Shown piece by piece: positions 1-8,546 of a stretch of 34,507 bases of DNA. Numbering within the stretch: position 1 is the stretch's first letter; each line of letters begins with the position of its first letter. Under the pieces are notes generated by a model that saw only the letters and a program-made list of their open reading frames with translations, ran no database searches and was not told the DNA's origin. The DNA comes from an uncultured Bacteroides sp. (GTDB lineage Bacteria > Bacteroidota > Bacteroidia > Bacteroidales > Bacteroidaceae), in contig CAMQVH010000028.1 in assembly GCA_947038155.1 (NCBI GenBank), positions 1 through 34,507 on the forward strand. The letters are read 5' to 3'. The position numbers and the translations under genes are program-made.

Positions 1-37
1 AATGTTAAAACAAAAATATTTTCTTGCGGGCATTTTT

Positions 38-68
38 ATTTTATCGGCTGAAAAATAGCCGATAAAAT
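38..68. other. Perfect 12-bp hairpin upstream of the first gene
   Basis: ATTTTATCGGCT at 38-49 is perfectly complementary to 57-68, with a 7-nt loop. No U-rich tail follows on either strand, so it is not a textbook intrinsic terminator. It may end transcription from a gene left of the window or be a transcript-end structure. Apart from this hairpin and the promoter near 203, nothing else is recognisable in 1-241; the stretch around 130-190 is very pyrimidine-rich. Confidence 0.4.
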
Positions 69-202
69 TGTCGTGGCGGAAAATAGAATGATTACTCAAT
101 AAGTCAGCATAAACCACATGCCTTCCTTGTTATTTCCTCTTTCATCATCTATTTCCTTCTATATTTCTCCTCTTTTTCTTTCTTTTTTCTCATAAGAAAG
201 AA

Positions 203-210
203 TATATTTG
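203..210 (+). promoter_or_regulatory. Putative -7 promoter element for the acyl-CoA synthetase gene
   Basis: TATATTTG fits the Bacteroides primary sigma -7 consensus TAnnTTTG and lies about 30 bp before the start codon. No convincing TTTG -33 element is seen at the expected distance, so this rests on the -7 box alone. Confidence 0.4.
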
Positions 211-241
211 TACCTAAGTTAAACGAAAACAAGAGTATAAT

Positions 242-2302
242 ATGATAACAACCCAGTTGCTTCGTCCTGAAAGCATTGTTGTAGTAGGGGCATCGAATAA
301 TGTACATAAGCCGGGTGGCGCAATATTGAAGAATTTGATAAACGGAGGTTATCAGGGAGAGCTTCGGGCGGTGAACCCGAAAGAGAAGGAAGTGCAGGGA
401 GTGCCTGCTTTTGCCGACGTGAAGGAGCTGCCTGATACGGACTTGGCGGTATTGGCTGTGCCTGCCGTGATGTGTCCCGATATTGTGGAAACATTGGCTG
501 GTACAAAGCAAACTCGTGCGTTTATCATACTTTCTGCCGGATTTGGCGAGGAAACTCATGAGGGGGCGTTGCTGGAAGAACGAATATTGGAAACAGCCAA
601 TAAGTACGGCGCTTCACTGATTGGTCCTAATTGCATCGGTTTGATGAACACCTGGCACCATAGCGTGTTCAGCCAGCCTATTCCTAATCTGAATATGAAA
701 GGAGTGGATTTAATCTCCAGTTCCGGTGCTACGGCGGTATTTATCCTCGAGAGTGCCGTAACCAAAGGCTTGCAGTTCAACTCAGTCTGGTCGGTGGGAA
801 ACGCCAAGCAGATTGGTGTGGAGGATGTACTGCAATTCATGGATGAGAACTTCGACCCTGAGAAAGACTCCCATATCAAACTACTCTATATTGAAAGTAT
901 TCAGAATCCGGACAGATTATTGTTTCATGCTTCTTCCTTGATAAGAAAAGGATGTAAAATTGCAGCGATAAAGGCAGGAAGTTCTGAAAGTGGAAGTCGT
1001 GCGGCTTCTTCACATACGGGAGCTATTGCCAGTTCCGATTCTGCTGTTGAGGCTTTGTTCCGTAAAGCGGGGATTGTGCGCTGTTTCTCCCGTGAAGAAC
1101 TGACTACTGTTGGCTGTGTATTTACTCTGCCTGAATTGAGAGGAAAGAACTTCGCCATTATCACACATGCCGGAGGGCCGGGAGTGATGTTGACAGACGC
1201 ACTAAGCAAAGGCGGGTTGAATGTGCCGAGGCTCGAAGGCGAACTGACGGAAGAACTGAAAGTGCAACTTTTCCCCGGTGCTGCTGTTGGAAACCCGATT
1301 GATATTCTTGCTACGGGAACTCCCGAACACCTGCGCCTCTGCATTGATTACTGCGAAGAGAAATTTGAAAATATAGATGCCATGATGGCTATCTTCGGAA
1401 CACCGGGATTGGTCACCATGTTTGAGATGTATGACGTGCTTCATGAGAAGATGCAGGTTTGCAGCAAACCGATTTTCCCGATCCTGCCTTCCATCAATAC
1501 CGCCGGAGCGGAGGTTGCGGCATTTTTGGCGAAAGGACACGTGAACTTTGCAGATGAAGTGACACTCGGGACGGCCCTTTCGCGTATTGTCAATGCTCCT
1601 AAACCGGCAGTCCCGGAAATAGAACTGTTCGGAGTAGACGTGCCGAGAATTCGCCGCATTATTGATTCTATCCCTCAAGATGGATATATCGAACCCCACC
1701 AGGTACAGGCTTTGCTTCATGCAGCCGGCATTTCTCTTGTAGATGAATTCGTTTCGGATAACAAGGAAGAAGTAGTCGCTTTCGCCCGCCGATGTGGTTT
1801 CCCGGTAGTGGCAAAGGTCGTTGGCCCCGTACATAAATCGGATGTTGGCGGAGTGGTATTGAACATCAAAAGCGAGCAACATCTGGCTTTGGAATTTGAA
1901 CGTATGATGCAGATTGCTGACGCAAAGGCAATCATGGTGCAACCTATGCTAAGAGGTACGGAACTCTTTATTGGTGCGAAGTATGAAGAGAAGTTCGGAC
2001 ATGTAGTGCTTTGTGGTCTGGGAGGTATCTTTGTGGAAGTATTGAAAGACGTTTCTTCCGGTTTGGCTCCTCTTTCTTACGAAGAGGCTTATTCGATGAT
2101 TCATTCTTTGCGCGCCTATAAGATAATCCAGGGGACACGCGGACAGAAAGGAGTGAATGAGGATAAATTCGTGGAAATTATAGTCCGTCTTTCCACCCTG
2201 CTCCGATTTGCGACAGAAATCAAAGAAATGGATATAAACCCGCTTCTGGCTACAGAGAAGGCTGTTGTAGCTGTCGATGCCCGTATCAGAATAGAGAAAT
2301 AG
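242..2302 (+). CDS. ADP-forming acetate/acyl-CoA synthetase (fused alpha and beta subunits)
   Basis: This cytoplasmic enzyme should interconvert acyl-CoA + ADP + Pi with acid + CoA + ATP, typically making ATP while releasing acetate or a related acid. The 686 residues show the family order: an N-terminal CoA-binding Rossmann domain (about 5-130, with VVGASNN near the start), succinyl-CoA-ligase-like domains (about 145-460) and a C-terminal ATP-grasp domain (about 480-680, with VAKVVGP). The phosphohistidine expected in the ligase region is seen as H258 in SSHTGA. Subunits that are separate in archaeal enzymes are joined here in one chain, which is common in bacteria. The ATG at 242 sits just after a likely promoter. 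A dyad separates it from the PUL, so it is probably an ordinary neighbour and not part of it. The acyl substrate cannot be told from sequence. Confidence 0.88.
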   Translation: MITTQLLRPESIVVVGASNNVHKPGGAILKNLINGGYQGELRAVNPKEKEVQGVPAFADVKELPDTDLAVLAVPAVMCPDIVETLAGTKQTRAFIILSAGFGEETHEGALLEERILETANKYGASLIGPNCIGLMNTWHHSVFSQPIPNLNMKGVDLISSSGATAVFILESAVTKGLQFNSVWSVGNAKQIGVEDVLQFMDENFDPEKDSHIKLLYIESIQNPDRLLFHASSLIRKGCKIAAIKAGSSESGSRAASSHTGAIASSDSAVEALFRKAGIVRCFSREELTTVGCVFTLPELRGKNFAIITHAGGPGVMLTDALSKGGLNVPRLEGELTEELKVQLFPGAAVGNPIDILATGTPEHLRLCIDYCEEKFENIDAMMAIFGTPGLVTMFEMYDVLHEKMQVCSKPIFPILPSINTAGAEVAAFLAKGHVNFADEVTLGTALSRIVNAPKPAVPEIELFGVDVPRIRRIIDSIPQDGYIEPHQVQALLHAAGISLVDEFVSDNKEEVVAFARRCGFPVVAKVVGPVHKSDVGGVVLNIKSEQHLALEFERMMQIADAKAIMVQPMLRGTELFIGAKYEEKFGHVVLCGLGGIFVEVLKDVSSGLAPLSYEEAYSMIHSLRAYKIIQGTRGQKGVNEDKFVEIIVRLSTLLRFATEIKEMDINPLLATEKAVVAVDARIRIEK

Positions 2303-2335
2303 GACGATTTTTTCATTCATTGAGACGTATTTATC

Positions 2336-2384
2336 ATCTTCCCGTTGTTATTTTGCCTACATTTGGTAACTGAAACGGGAAGAT
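2336..2384. promoter_or_regulatory. HTCS promoter region: -7 box inside an 11-bp inverted repeat
   Basis: ATCTTCCCGTT at 2336-2346 is perfectly complementary to AACGGGAAGAT at 2374-2384. The 27-nt spacer contains TACATTTG (2358-2365), a good Bacteroides -7 element, 35 bp before the HTCS start. The dyad could be a weak terminator of the upstream gene (there is no real U-tract) or an operator straddling the promoter. The arrangement is seen directly; the regulatory role is inferred. Confidence 0.45.
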
Positions 2385-2400
2385 TGAAAACACGTATGTT

Positions 2401-5400
2401 ATGAAAAAAGCACTGATACTTTTACTCTGTTTTATTTGCTACCAGATAAGCTGCCATGCACAAGTGGCGGACGATCATTATTATTTCAAAAACCTGAGCG
2501 TGCAGAACGGGTTATCCCAAAATACAGTCAATACGATTCTGCAGGATAAACAAGGGTTTATGTGGTTCGGTACGAAAGACGGGCTGAATAGATATGACGG
2601 TCTGTCGTTCCGCAAATTCAAGCACGATGACCGCAGCCAACGAAGCATCGGCAACAACTTCATCACAGCGCTTTATGAAGACGAGAAAGGAAATATCTGG
2701 GTAGGTACGGATGTGGGGCTTTATATTTATTATCCGGAAAAGGACTTCTTTGAGCATTTCACCAGACTGAGTGTGGAAAATACGAAAATAGAACATACCG
2801 TGACTGCAATCTCCGGCGACAATCAAGGTTGTGTCTGGGTGGCGGTAGAATCTCAAGGTCTCTTCTGCTATGAGCTGGAAAAAGAGAAACTTCGGAACTA
2901 TACGTTAGAGAATTTCTCTTTTCTTACCACCAATGTGCAGACTTTTGCCTTTGATAATAGCGGAACCCTTTGGATAGGCTGTTATGGTGACGGTCTTTTC
3001 TATTCGAAAGACCGTCTGAAAACGCTCCATCCATATATCTCTCCGATAGATAATAAAGAAATCTATGCGAACGATGTAGTAATAAGTCTCGTGAAAGGGG
3101 CATACAACTGCCTGTATGTCGGCTCTTTGAAAGGCGGAGTGAAGGAACTGAACCTGACCTCAAACAGATTGCATGATTTGCTCTTGGCAGATGAGAACGG
3201 GGAATCTGTATTTTGTCGTGAACTGCTGGTGGCTTCCGACAATGAGCTGTGGATTGGCGCAGAGTCAGGACTTTATATTTATAATCTCCGGCTGGGGAAA
3301 TTTGTTCATTTGCGCAGTTCGATCAATGACCCTTACTCTTTGTCCGATAATGCTATTTATTCGCTGTGCAAAGATCGTGAAGGTGGCATCTGGATTGGTT
3401 CTTATTTCGGCGGCGTAAACTATTATCCCCGTTTCTATACGAATTTCGAGAAATATTATCCGAAAGGGACAGAAAACGGGCTGCATGGAAAGCGGGTACG
3501 TGAATTCTGCCAGGATAATCAGGGAATCTTGTGGATTGGTACGGAAGACGGCGGTCTGAACCGCTTTAACCCGAAGACCAAGACTTTCTCTTTTTTCACG
3601 CCGAGCAATGCCTTTACGAACGTGCACGGATTGTGTCTGATTGGCGACCATCTTTGGGTGGGAACTTTCTCGAAAGGGGTGAAAGTGGTGGATACACGCA
3701 CGGGAGCTATTGTGAAAACATACCGGAAAACAGATTCACCGCGTTCTTTGATAGATAATAGTGTTTTCTCTATTTGCCGGACAACGACGGGAGATATTTA
3801 TTTGGGCACATTATTCGGCCTGCTGCGTTATAATAAGCAGTCCGACGATTTTGACCGGGTTCCGGAACTGAACGGCCGGTTTGTATATGACATCAAAGAA
3901 GACTCCGGTGGAAACCTTTGGCTGGCAACTTATGCAAACGGTGCTTACTGTTATAATGTGAGTGAGAAGAAATGGAAGAATTACCTGCATGATGAAAGCA
4001 ATCCGAAAAGCCTTCCTTACGACAAGGTAGTGAGTATCTTCGAGGATTCCCACCGGCAGGTTTGGCTCACGACACAGGGCGGCGGTTTCTGTTTGTTCCA
4101 TCCGGAGACGGAAACCTTTACCAGTTATAATCTGGCGGACGGATTGCCAAACGACGTCGTTTATCAGATTGTAGAAGACAAGGACGGGCTTTTCTGGCTG
4201 ACAACTAATAATGGCTTGGTATGTTTCCAGCCTACCACCGGAGCTATGAAAGTATATACCACTTCCAACGGTTTGCTGGGCGACCAGTTCAATTATCGTT
4301 CAGGTTTTGAAACGGAAGACGGTACAATCTATCTGGGAAGTATCGACGGTTTTGTGGCTTTCAATCCCAAGAACTTTTCAGAGAACAAGTCGCTTCCGTC
4401 TATCGTGATTACAGATTTTCTGCTCTTTGGCAAAGAAGTGTATGTAGGCGAACCAGGTTCTCCGTTGGAGAAGAGCATCACCTTTTCCGACGAACTTGTA
4501 CTTCAATCCAATCAGAACTCTTTCTCTTTCCGTGTGGTGGCACTGGACTTCCAGGCTCCGAGAATGAGCAAGATAATGTATAAGCTGGACGGCTTTGATA
4601 CAGATTGGCTGACGGTAGGCGAGAGTCCTATTGTCACTTACTCCAACCTGCGGTATGGCGATTACACTTTCCGGGTGAAGGTTTCCAATAGTGACGGGGT
4701 ATGGAATGAAGAAGGAATAACCTTGAAAGTACATATTCTTCCGCCTTTCTATCTTTCCGTCTGGGCTTATATTGTGTATGTATTGTTGATTATAGGTTGT
4801 TCCTTGTATGTGGTTATGTATTTCAAGAGACGTAGTAATAGGAAGCATCGTCGGCAAATGGAGATATTCGAACAGGAAAAGGAACGCGAAGTATATAATG
4901 CGAAGATTGACTTTTTTACGAATGTGGCCCATGAGATACGTACTCCGTTGACATTGATTAAAGGTCCGTTGGAAAATATCATACTAAAGAAACAGGTGGA
5001 TACGGAAACCCGCGAGGACTTGAACGTCATGAAGCAGAATACGGAACGGTTACTGAACCTGACCAATCAGTTGCTTGATTTCCGCAAGACGGAGAGACAG
5101 GGATTCCGACTGAACTTTGCGAAGTGTAATATAACGGAAGTACTGAAAGAAACGCATGTGCGCTTCACTTCCCTTGCCAAGCAGAAAGGGTTGGATTTCA
5201 CCTTGCAGATGCCGGAAAAGGACTTTTATGCCCATGTTAATCAGGAAGCATTTACGAAAATTATCAGCAATTTGCTGAACAATGGGGTGAAATATGCGGA
5301 AAGTTACGTGCATATATCGCTGGAAGTGCCGGATACGGACGAAGGCAATTCATTCCGTATCTGCACGGTGAACGACGGGGTAATCATTCCTGATGCAATG

Positions 5401-6426
5401 AAAGAGGAGATATTTAAGCCTTTTGTTCGTTTCAACGACCAGGAGGATGGGAAAGTAACTACCGGAACCGGCATTGGGCTGGCTCTCTCCCGCTCGCTGG
5501 CCGAACTGCATCAGGGAACTCTGACTATGGGAAAAGGAGAGGAAAATAACACTTTCTGTATGACTTTGCCGATAGTACAAGATACGACAATCACCCTGAC
5601 ATCGGAAGTAGAAGTGGAAACTGATAAAATGAATGAAGCTCCTGCAGAACAAGCAGTAGAGAAGGATAACCGCCCGACTGTGTTGGTAGCGGAAGATAAT
5701 CCGGATATGCTTGCTTTTGTGGTTCGTCAACTGTCGAAAGATTACACGGTGCTGACAGCTACCAATGGCGCGGAAGCATTGCGTGTACTGGACGGCAATT
5801 ATGTGAATCTGGTGATAAGTGATGTCGTGATGCCTGTAATGGATGGCTTCGAACTGTGCAAGACGATTAAGTTGGATTTGAATTACAGCCATATCCCTAT
5901 CATACTGCTGACCGCGAAGACTAATATACAATCGAAGATAGAGGGAATGGAACTGGGGGCAGATGCTTATATTGAAAAACCTTTCTCTGTAAAATATCTG
6001 CAAGCATGTGCTTCTAATCTTATTCAGAATAGGGAAAAATTACGTCAGGCTTTTGCAGAGTCTCCTTTTATAGCTGCTAATACAATGGCCTTAACAAAAG
6101 CTGATGAGGAGTTTATTAAGAGGTTGAACGAAGTAATCCAAATTAATTATGGCAACCCTGAATTTAGCATGGATGACATGGCAGATAACTTGAATATGAG
6201 CCGTTCTAACTTCTATCGGAAAATTAAAGGAGTGCTGGATCTCAGCCCGAATGAGTTCCTTCGTCTGGAGCGTCTGAAAAAGGCTGCTCAACTGCTGAAA
6301 GAGGGTGAAAACAGGGTCAATGAAATCTGCTATATGGTAGGATTTAATTCACCGTCCTATTTTGCAAAATGTTTCCAGAAGCAGTTCGGAGTGTTGCCAA
6401 AGGACTTTACGAATGTAAAGGAGTAG
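2401..6426 (+). CDS. Hybrid two-component system sensor/regulator (HTCS) of the PUL
   Basis: One protein combines sensing, phosphotransfer and DNA binding. It is expected to sit in the inner membrane, bind an oligosaccharide in the periplasm and activate the PUL. The 1341 residues show a signal peptide (1-21, ending SCHAQ), many beta-propeller repeats with the LWIGT..GL signature (about 25-700), a Y_Y_Y domain (about 700-775) and a transmembrane helix (about 787-808). A histidine kinase core follows, with H844 in VAHEIRTP, N-box N957-G962 and a GTGIGLALS loop near 1022. Next is a receiver domain with E1098/D1099 and phospho-acceptor D1141 in SDVVMP, and then an AraC-type helix-turn-helix (about 1257-1340). 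All key residues are intact and the length is normal for the family. It opens the PUL and lies 43 bp before the next gene. The ligand cannot be read from sequence. Confidence 0.95.
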   Translation: MKKALILLLCFICYQISCHAQVADDHYYFKNLSVQNGLSQNTVNTILQDKQGFMWFGTKDGLNRYDGLSFRKFKHDDRSQRSIGNNFITALYEDEKGNIWVGTDVGLYIYYPEKDFFEHFTRLSVENTKIEHTVTAISGDNQGCVWVAVESQGLFCYELEKEKLRNYTLENFSFLTTNVQTFAFDNSGTLWIGCYGDGLFYSKDRLKTLHPYISPIDNKEIYANDVVISLVKGAYNCLYVGSLKGGVKELNLTSNRLHDLLLADENGESVFCRELLVASDNELWIGAESGLYIYNLRLGKFVHLRSSINDPYSLSDNAIYSLCKDREGGIWIGSYFGGVNYYPRFYTNFEKYYPKGTENGLHGKRVREFCQDNQGILWIGTEDGGLNRFNPKTKTFSFFTPSNAFTNVHGLCLIGDHLWVGTFSKGVKVVDTRTGAIVKTYRKTDSPRSLIDNSVFSICRTTTGDIYLGTLFGLLRYNKQSDDFDRVPELNGRFVYDIKEDSGGNLWLATYANGAYCYNVSEKKWKNYLHDESNPKSLPYDKVVSIFEDSHRQVWLTTQGGGFCLFHPETETFTSYNLADGLPNDVVYQIVEDKDGLFWLTTNNGLVCFQPTTGAMKVYTTSNGLLGDQFNYRSGFETEDGTIYLGSIDGFVAFNPKNFSENKSLPSIVITDFLLFGKEVYVGEPGSPLEKSITFSDELVLQSNQNSFSFRVVALDFQAPRMSKIMYKLDGFDTDWLTVGESPIVTYSNLRYGDYTFRVKVSNSDGVWNEEGITLKVHILPPFYLSVWAYIVYVLLIIGCSLYVVMYFKRRSNRKHRRQMEIFEQEKEREVYNAKIDFFTNVAHEIRTPLTLIKGPLENIILKKQVDTETREDLNVMKQNTERLLNLTNQLLDFRKTERQGFRLNFAKCNITEVLKETHVRFTSLAKQKGLDFTLQMPEKDFYAHVNQEAFTKIISNLLNNGVKYAESYVHISLEVPDTDEGNSFRICTVNDGVIIPDAMKEEIFKPFVRFNDQEDGKVTTGTGIGLALSRSLAELHQGTLTMGKGEENNTFCMTLPIVQDTTITLTSEVEVETDKMNEAPAEQAVEKDNRPTVLVAEDNPDMLAFVVRQLSKDYTVLTATNGAEALRVLDGNYVNLVISDVVMPVMDGFELCKTIKLDLNYSHIPIILLTAKTNIQSKIEGMELGADAYIEKPFSVKYLQACASNLIQNREKLRQAFAESPFIAANTMALTKADEEFIKRLNEVIQINYGNPEFSMDDMADNLNMSRSNFYRKIKGVLDLSPNEFLRLERLKKAAQLLKEGENRVNEICYMVGFNSPSYFAKCFQKQFGVLPKDFTNVKE

Positions 6427-6469
6427 CGGTTTGCTTTTGAGTAGAAGTGTTTTAATAATGCAATAAGAT

Positions 6470-8482
6470 ATGATGACTGGGCAAAAGATAATGTGGTTCA
6501 TCGTGCTGGTATGTTGGTTCAGCACAAATCTTTTATATGCCGGTGGAGTTGCACGATGGACTATCGCCTCACCGGATAGTATTTATTGGAAAGTAAACGG
6601 CGCTCATAATGACCATATTGAAATGAGTGGTTTGAAAGTTTCGACCGTGTTGCGTTATGGTGTTAATGCAGCAGGGGAGTGGGTGATTGACCGGAATATG
6701 ATTCTGCCGACTTTTCGTACCATTCCTAATGATACTCATGGGAGTTTGCAGCATCATTTCAATGGAGACTGGGCACATCTGTGCCTTGTGAACGGACAGC
6801 CACTGGTAGGCGAGAAGGTGGAAACCGTATCTTTAAGTGGGGTTATGACTGTGAAGAGTATATATGGTAATAGAGGCGTTTCGCTGACACGCACGCTTTT
6901 CCCTTCTACATCACAGCCGGCTTTTTGTGAGAAATATGAATTGGAGAATGTGACCGAAAATTCACTGACAGTTGAATTTCCTACGAATATTCTTTCTTAT
7001 CATACAGATGAAGCTAAAGGGGTGGAAGGCAGTTATACATTAACGGCTACTCTTTCATCTCCGCTGAAAGAAGGAACTTTTCAGTTGGAGGCCGGAGAGA
7101 AGGCTTGGTTTCAAGTGATTTATGCAGGATATAAAAAGAATGGACGGGTGTTGGCACTGGATGTTGATAAAGAGCTCGTTGCACGACGGGAATTCTTGCG
7201 GCAAGTACAGGGTAATCTGGTGCTTGAGACTCCGAGTGATGTGATCAATACAATGTTCTCGTTTGCCAAGATACGCGGTTCGGAAAGTATATTTGATACA
7301 AAAGGCGGATATATGCAAAGTCCGGGTGGGGAAGCTTATTATGCTGCTATCTGGGCGAACGACCAGGCAGAATACATCAATCCGTTTTTTCCTTATTTGG
7401 GCTATCCGACGGGAAACCGTTCGGCAATGGATTCGTTCACCTTATTTATGCGTTATATGAATGACGAGTATAAGCCTTTGCCTTCATCTATAATTGCAGA
7501 GGGAATAGATTGCTTTGGCGTGGCGGGCGACCGTGGGGATGTGGCGATGGTCGCTTATGGTGCGGCACGTTATGCTTTGGCGTCCGGTAACCGTCACGAG
7601 GCGGAAAAATTATGGTCATTGATTGAATGGTGTCTGGAATATTGTGATCGAAAACTGAATGCTGAAGGAGTTGTGGAATCTGACTCCGATGAATTGGAAA
7701 ACCGTTTCCCTGCGGGGAAAGCCAACTTATGTACCTCTTCATTGTATTATGATGCCCTCATTTCTGCTGTTTATTTGGGAAAGGCACTGAAGAAAGATCG
7801 TGAATGTATAAAATCCTATCAGGACAAGGCTGCTGAACTTTATAAGAATATTGATAGATATTTTGCCCATAATGTAGAAGGTTATGAGACATATCGTTAT
7901 TATGATGGCAATGCGGTGCTTCGTTCGTGGATTTGTATTCCGTTGACTATGGGAATTTATAATCGGGCAGAGGGTACTGTGTCTGCCCTGTTCTCAGATA
8001 AGTTATGGATGGAGAACGGTTTGCTTACTCAATCGGGCACTTCTACGTATTGGGACCGCTCCACGCTCTATGCTTTTCGGGGAGCTTATTCTTGTGGCGC
8101 CAGAGAGATAGCTACCGAATATCTGGAAAAATATTCTGTAACCCGTTTGCTGGGCGACCATGTTCCTTATGCGGTAGAAGCATGGCCGGAAGGGAATCAA
8201 CGCCATCTATCAACAGAAAGCGCTTTATATTGCCGTATTATGACAGAAGGCTTGTTTGGCATACGTCCCATTGCGCTGGATGCTTTCAAACTGACGCCGC
8301 AACTTCCGGAAACTTGGAATACAATGTCTTTGAAACGCATTTGTGCATTTGGCGCAACATTTGATATTGAAGTGAAACGTAACAAGGGTAACGCATTACT
8401 GGTTCTGATAAAAAAGGGAAATAAGGTTATGGGAAAATACAAGGTTGAGAATGGGAAGTCAATCGAAGTGCGTATTAAATGA
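6470..8482 (+). CDS. Six-hairpin (alpha/alpha)6 glycosidase-like protein, family not recognised
   Basis: Probably a periplasmic glycoside hydrolase. The 670 residues start with a signal peptide (cleavage likely after LLYA, residue 24) and an N-terminal beta-rich part (to about 245). An alpha-helical barrel follows, with landmarks GGEAYYAAIWANDQ, GDRGDV, VESDSDELENRF (E403-F412) and AVEAWPEGNQ (from A568). The last two stand where clan members such as GH65, GH37 and GH63 carry their acid and base residues, so E403/D405/D407 and E570/E574 are candidate catalytic residues. This is positional reasoning, not a family match. The C-terminus (EGLFGIRP onward) ends in a small beta region as in GH65-type enzymes. 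It sits between the HTCS and the GH65 gene, which supports a role in the same glycan pathway. Substrate unknown; GH15-like or GH78-like activity cannot be excluded. Confidence 0.65.
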   Translation: MMTGQKIMWFIVLVCWFSTNLLYAGGVARWTIASPDSIYWKVNGAHNDHIEMSGLKVSTVLRYGVNAAGEWVIDRNMILPTFRTIPNDTHGSLQHHFNGDWAHLCLVNGQPLVGEKVETVSLSGVMTVKSIYGNRGVSLTRTLFPSTSQPAFCEKYELENVTENSLTVEFPTNILSYHTDEAKGVEGSYTLTATLSSPLKEGTFQLEAGEKAWFQVIYAGYKKNGRVLALDVDKELVARREFLRQVQGNLVLETPSDVINTMFSFAKIRGSESIFDTKGGYMQSPGGEAYYAAIWANDQAEYINPFFPYLGYPTGNRSAMDSFTLFMRYMNDEYKPLPSSIIAEGIDCFGVAGDRGDVAMVAYGAARYALASGNRHEAEKLWSLIEWCLEYCDRKLNAEGVVESDSDELENRFPAGKANLCTSSLYYDALISAVYLGKALKKDRECIKSYQDKAAELYKNIDRYFAHNVEGYETYRYYDGNAVLRSWICIPLTMGIYNRAEGTVSALFSDKLWMENGLLTQSGTSTYWDRSTLYAFRGAYSCGAREIATEYLEKYSVTRLLGDHVPYAVEAWPEGNQRHLSTESALYCRIMTEGLFGIRPIALDAFKLTPQLPETWNTMSLKRICAFGATFDIEVKRNKGNALLVLIKKGNKVMGKYKVENGKSIEVRIK

Positions 8483-8502
8483 ACAAAACAAGCAATACAG
8501 AC

Positions 8503-8510
8503 TATTTTTG
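8503..8510 (+). promoter_or_regulatory. Putative -7 element upstream of the GH65 gene
   Basis: TATTTTTG matches TAnnTTTG, 36 bp before the GH65 start. The surrounding CTATTTTTGC followed by CAGTAA recurs upstream of the gene at 10841. No clear -33 element is visible, so the GH65 gene may simply be read through from upstream. Confidence 0.35.
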
Positions 8511-8546
8511 CAGTAAATGTTGTTAACTGATTAAATATGCTATTAT

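Noticed and set aside
38..68. Classical intrinsic terminator
   Set aside because: The stem is perfect but neither strand has a U-rich tail, so it is listed only as a hairpin.
1202..1942. 246-codon open frame on the minus strand inside the acyl-CoA synthetase gene
   Set aside because: It lies wholly opposite a well-supported gene, and its translation has no recognisable domain and an odd His/Arg/Phe-rich composition, so it is a shadow frame.
5350..6003. 217-codon minus-strand frame opposite the HTCS receiver region
   Set aside because: Opposite a conserved domain with intact motifs, with a low-complexity translation; shadow frame.
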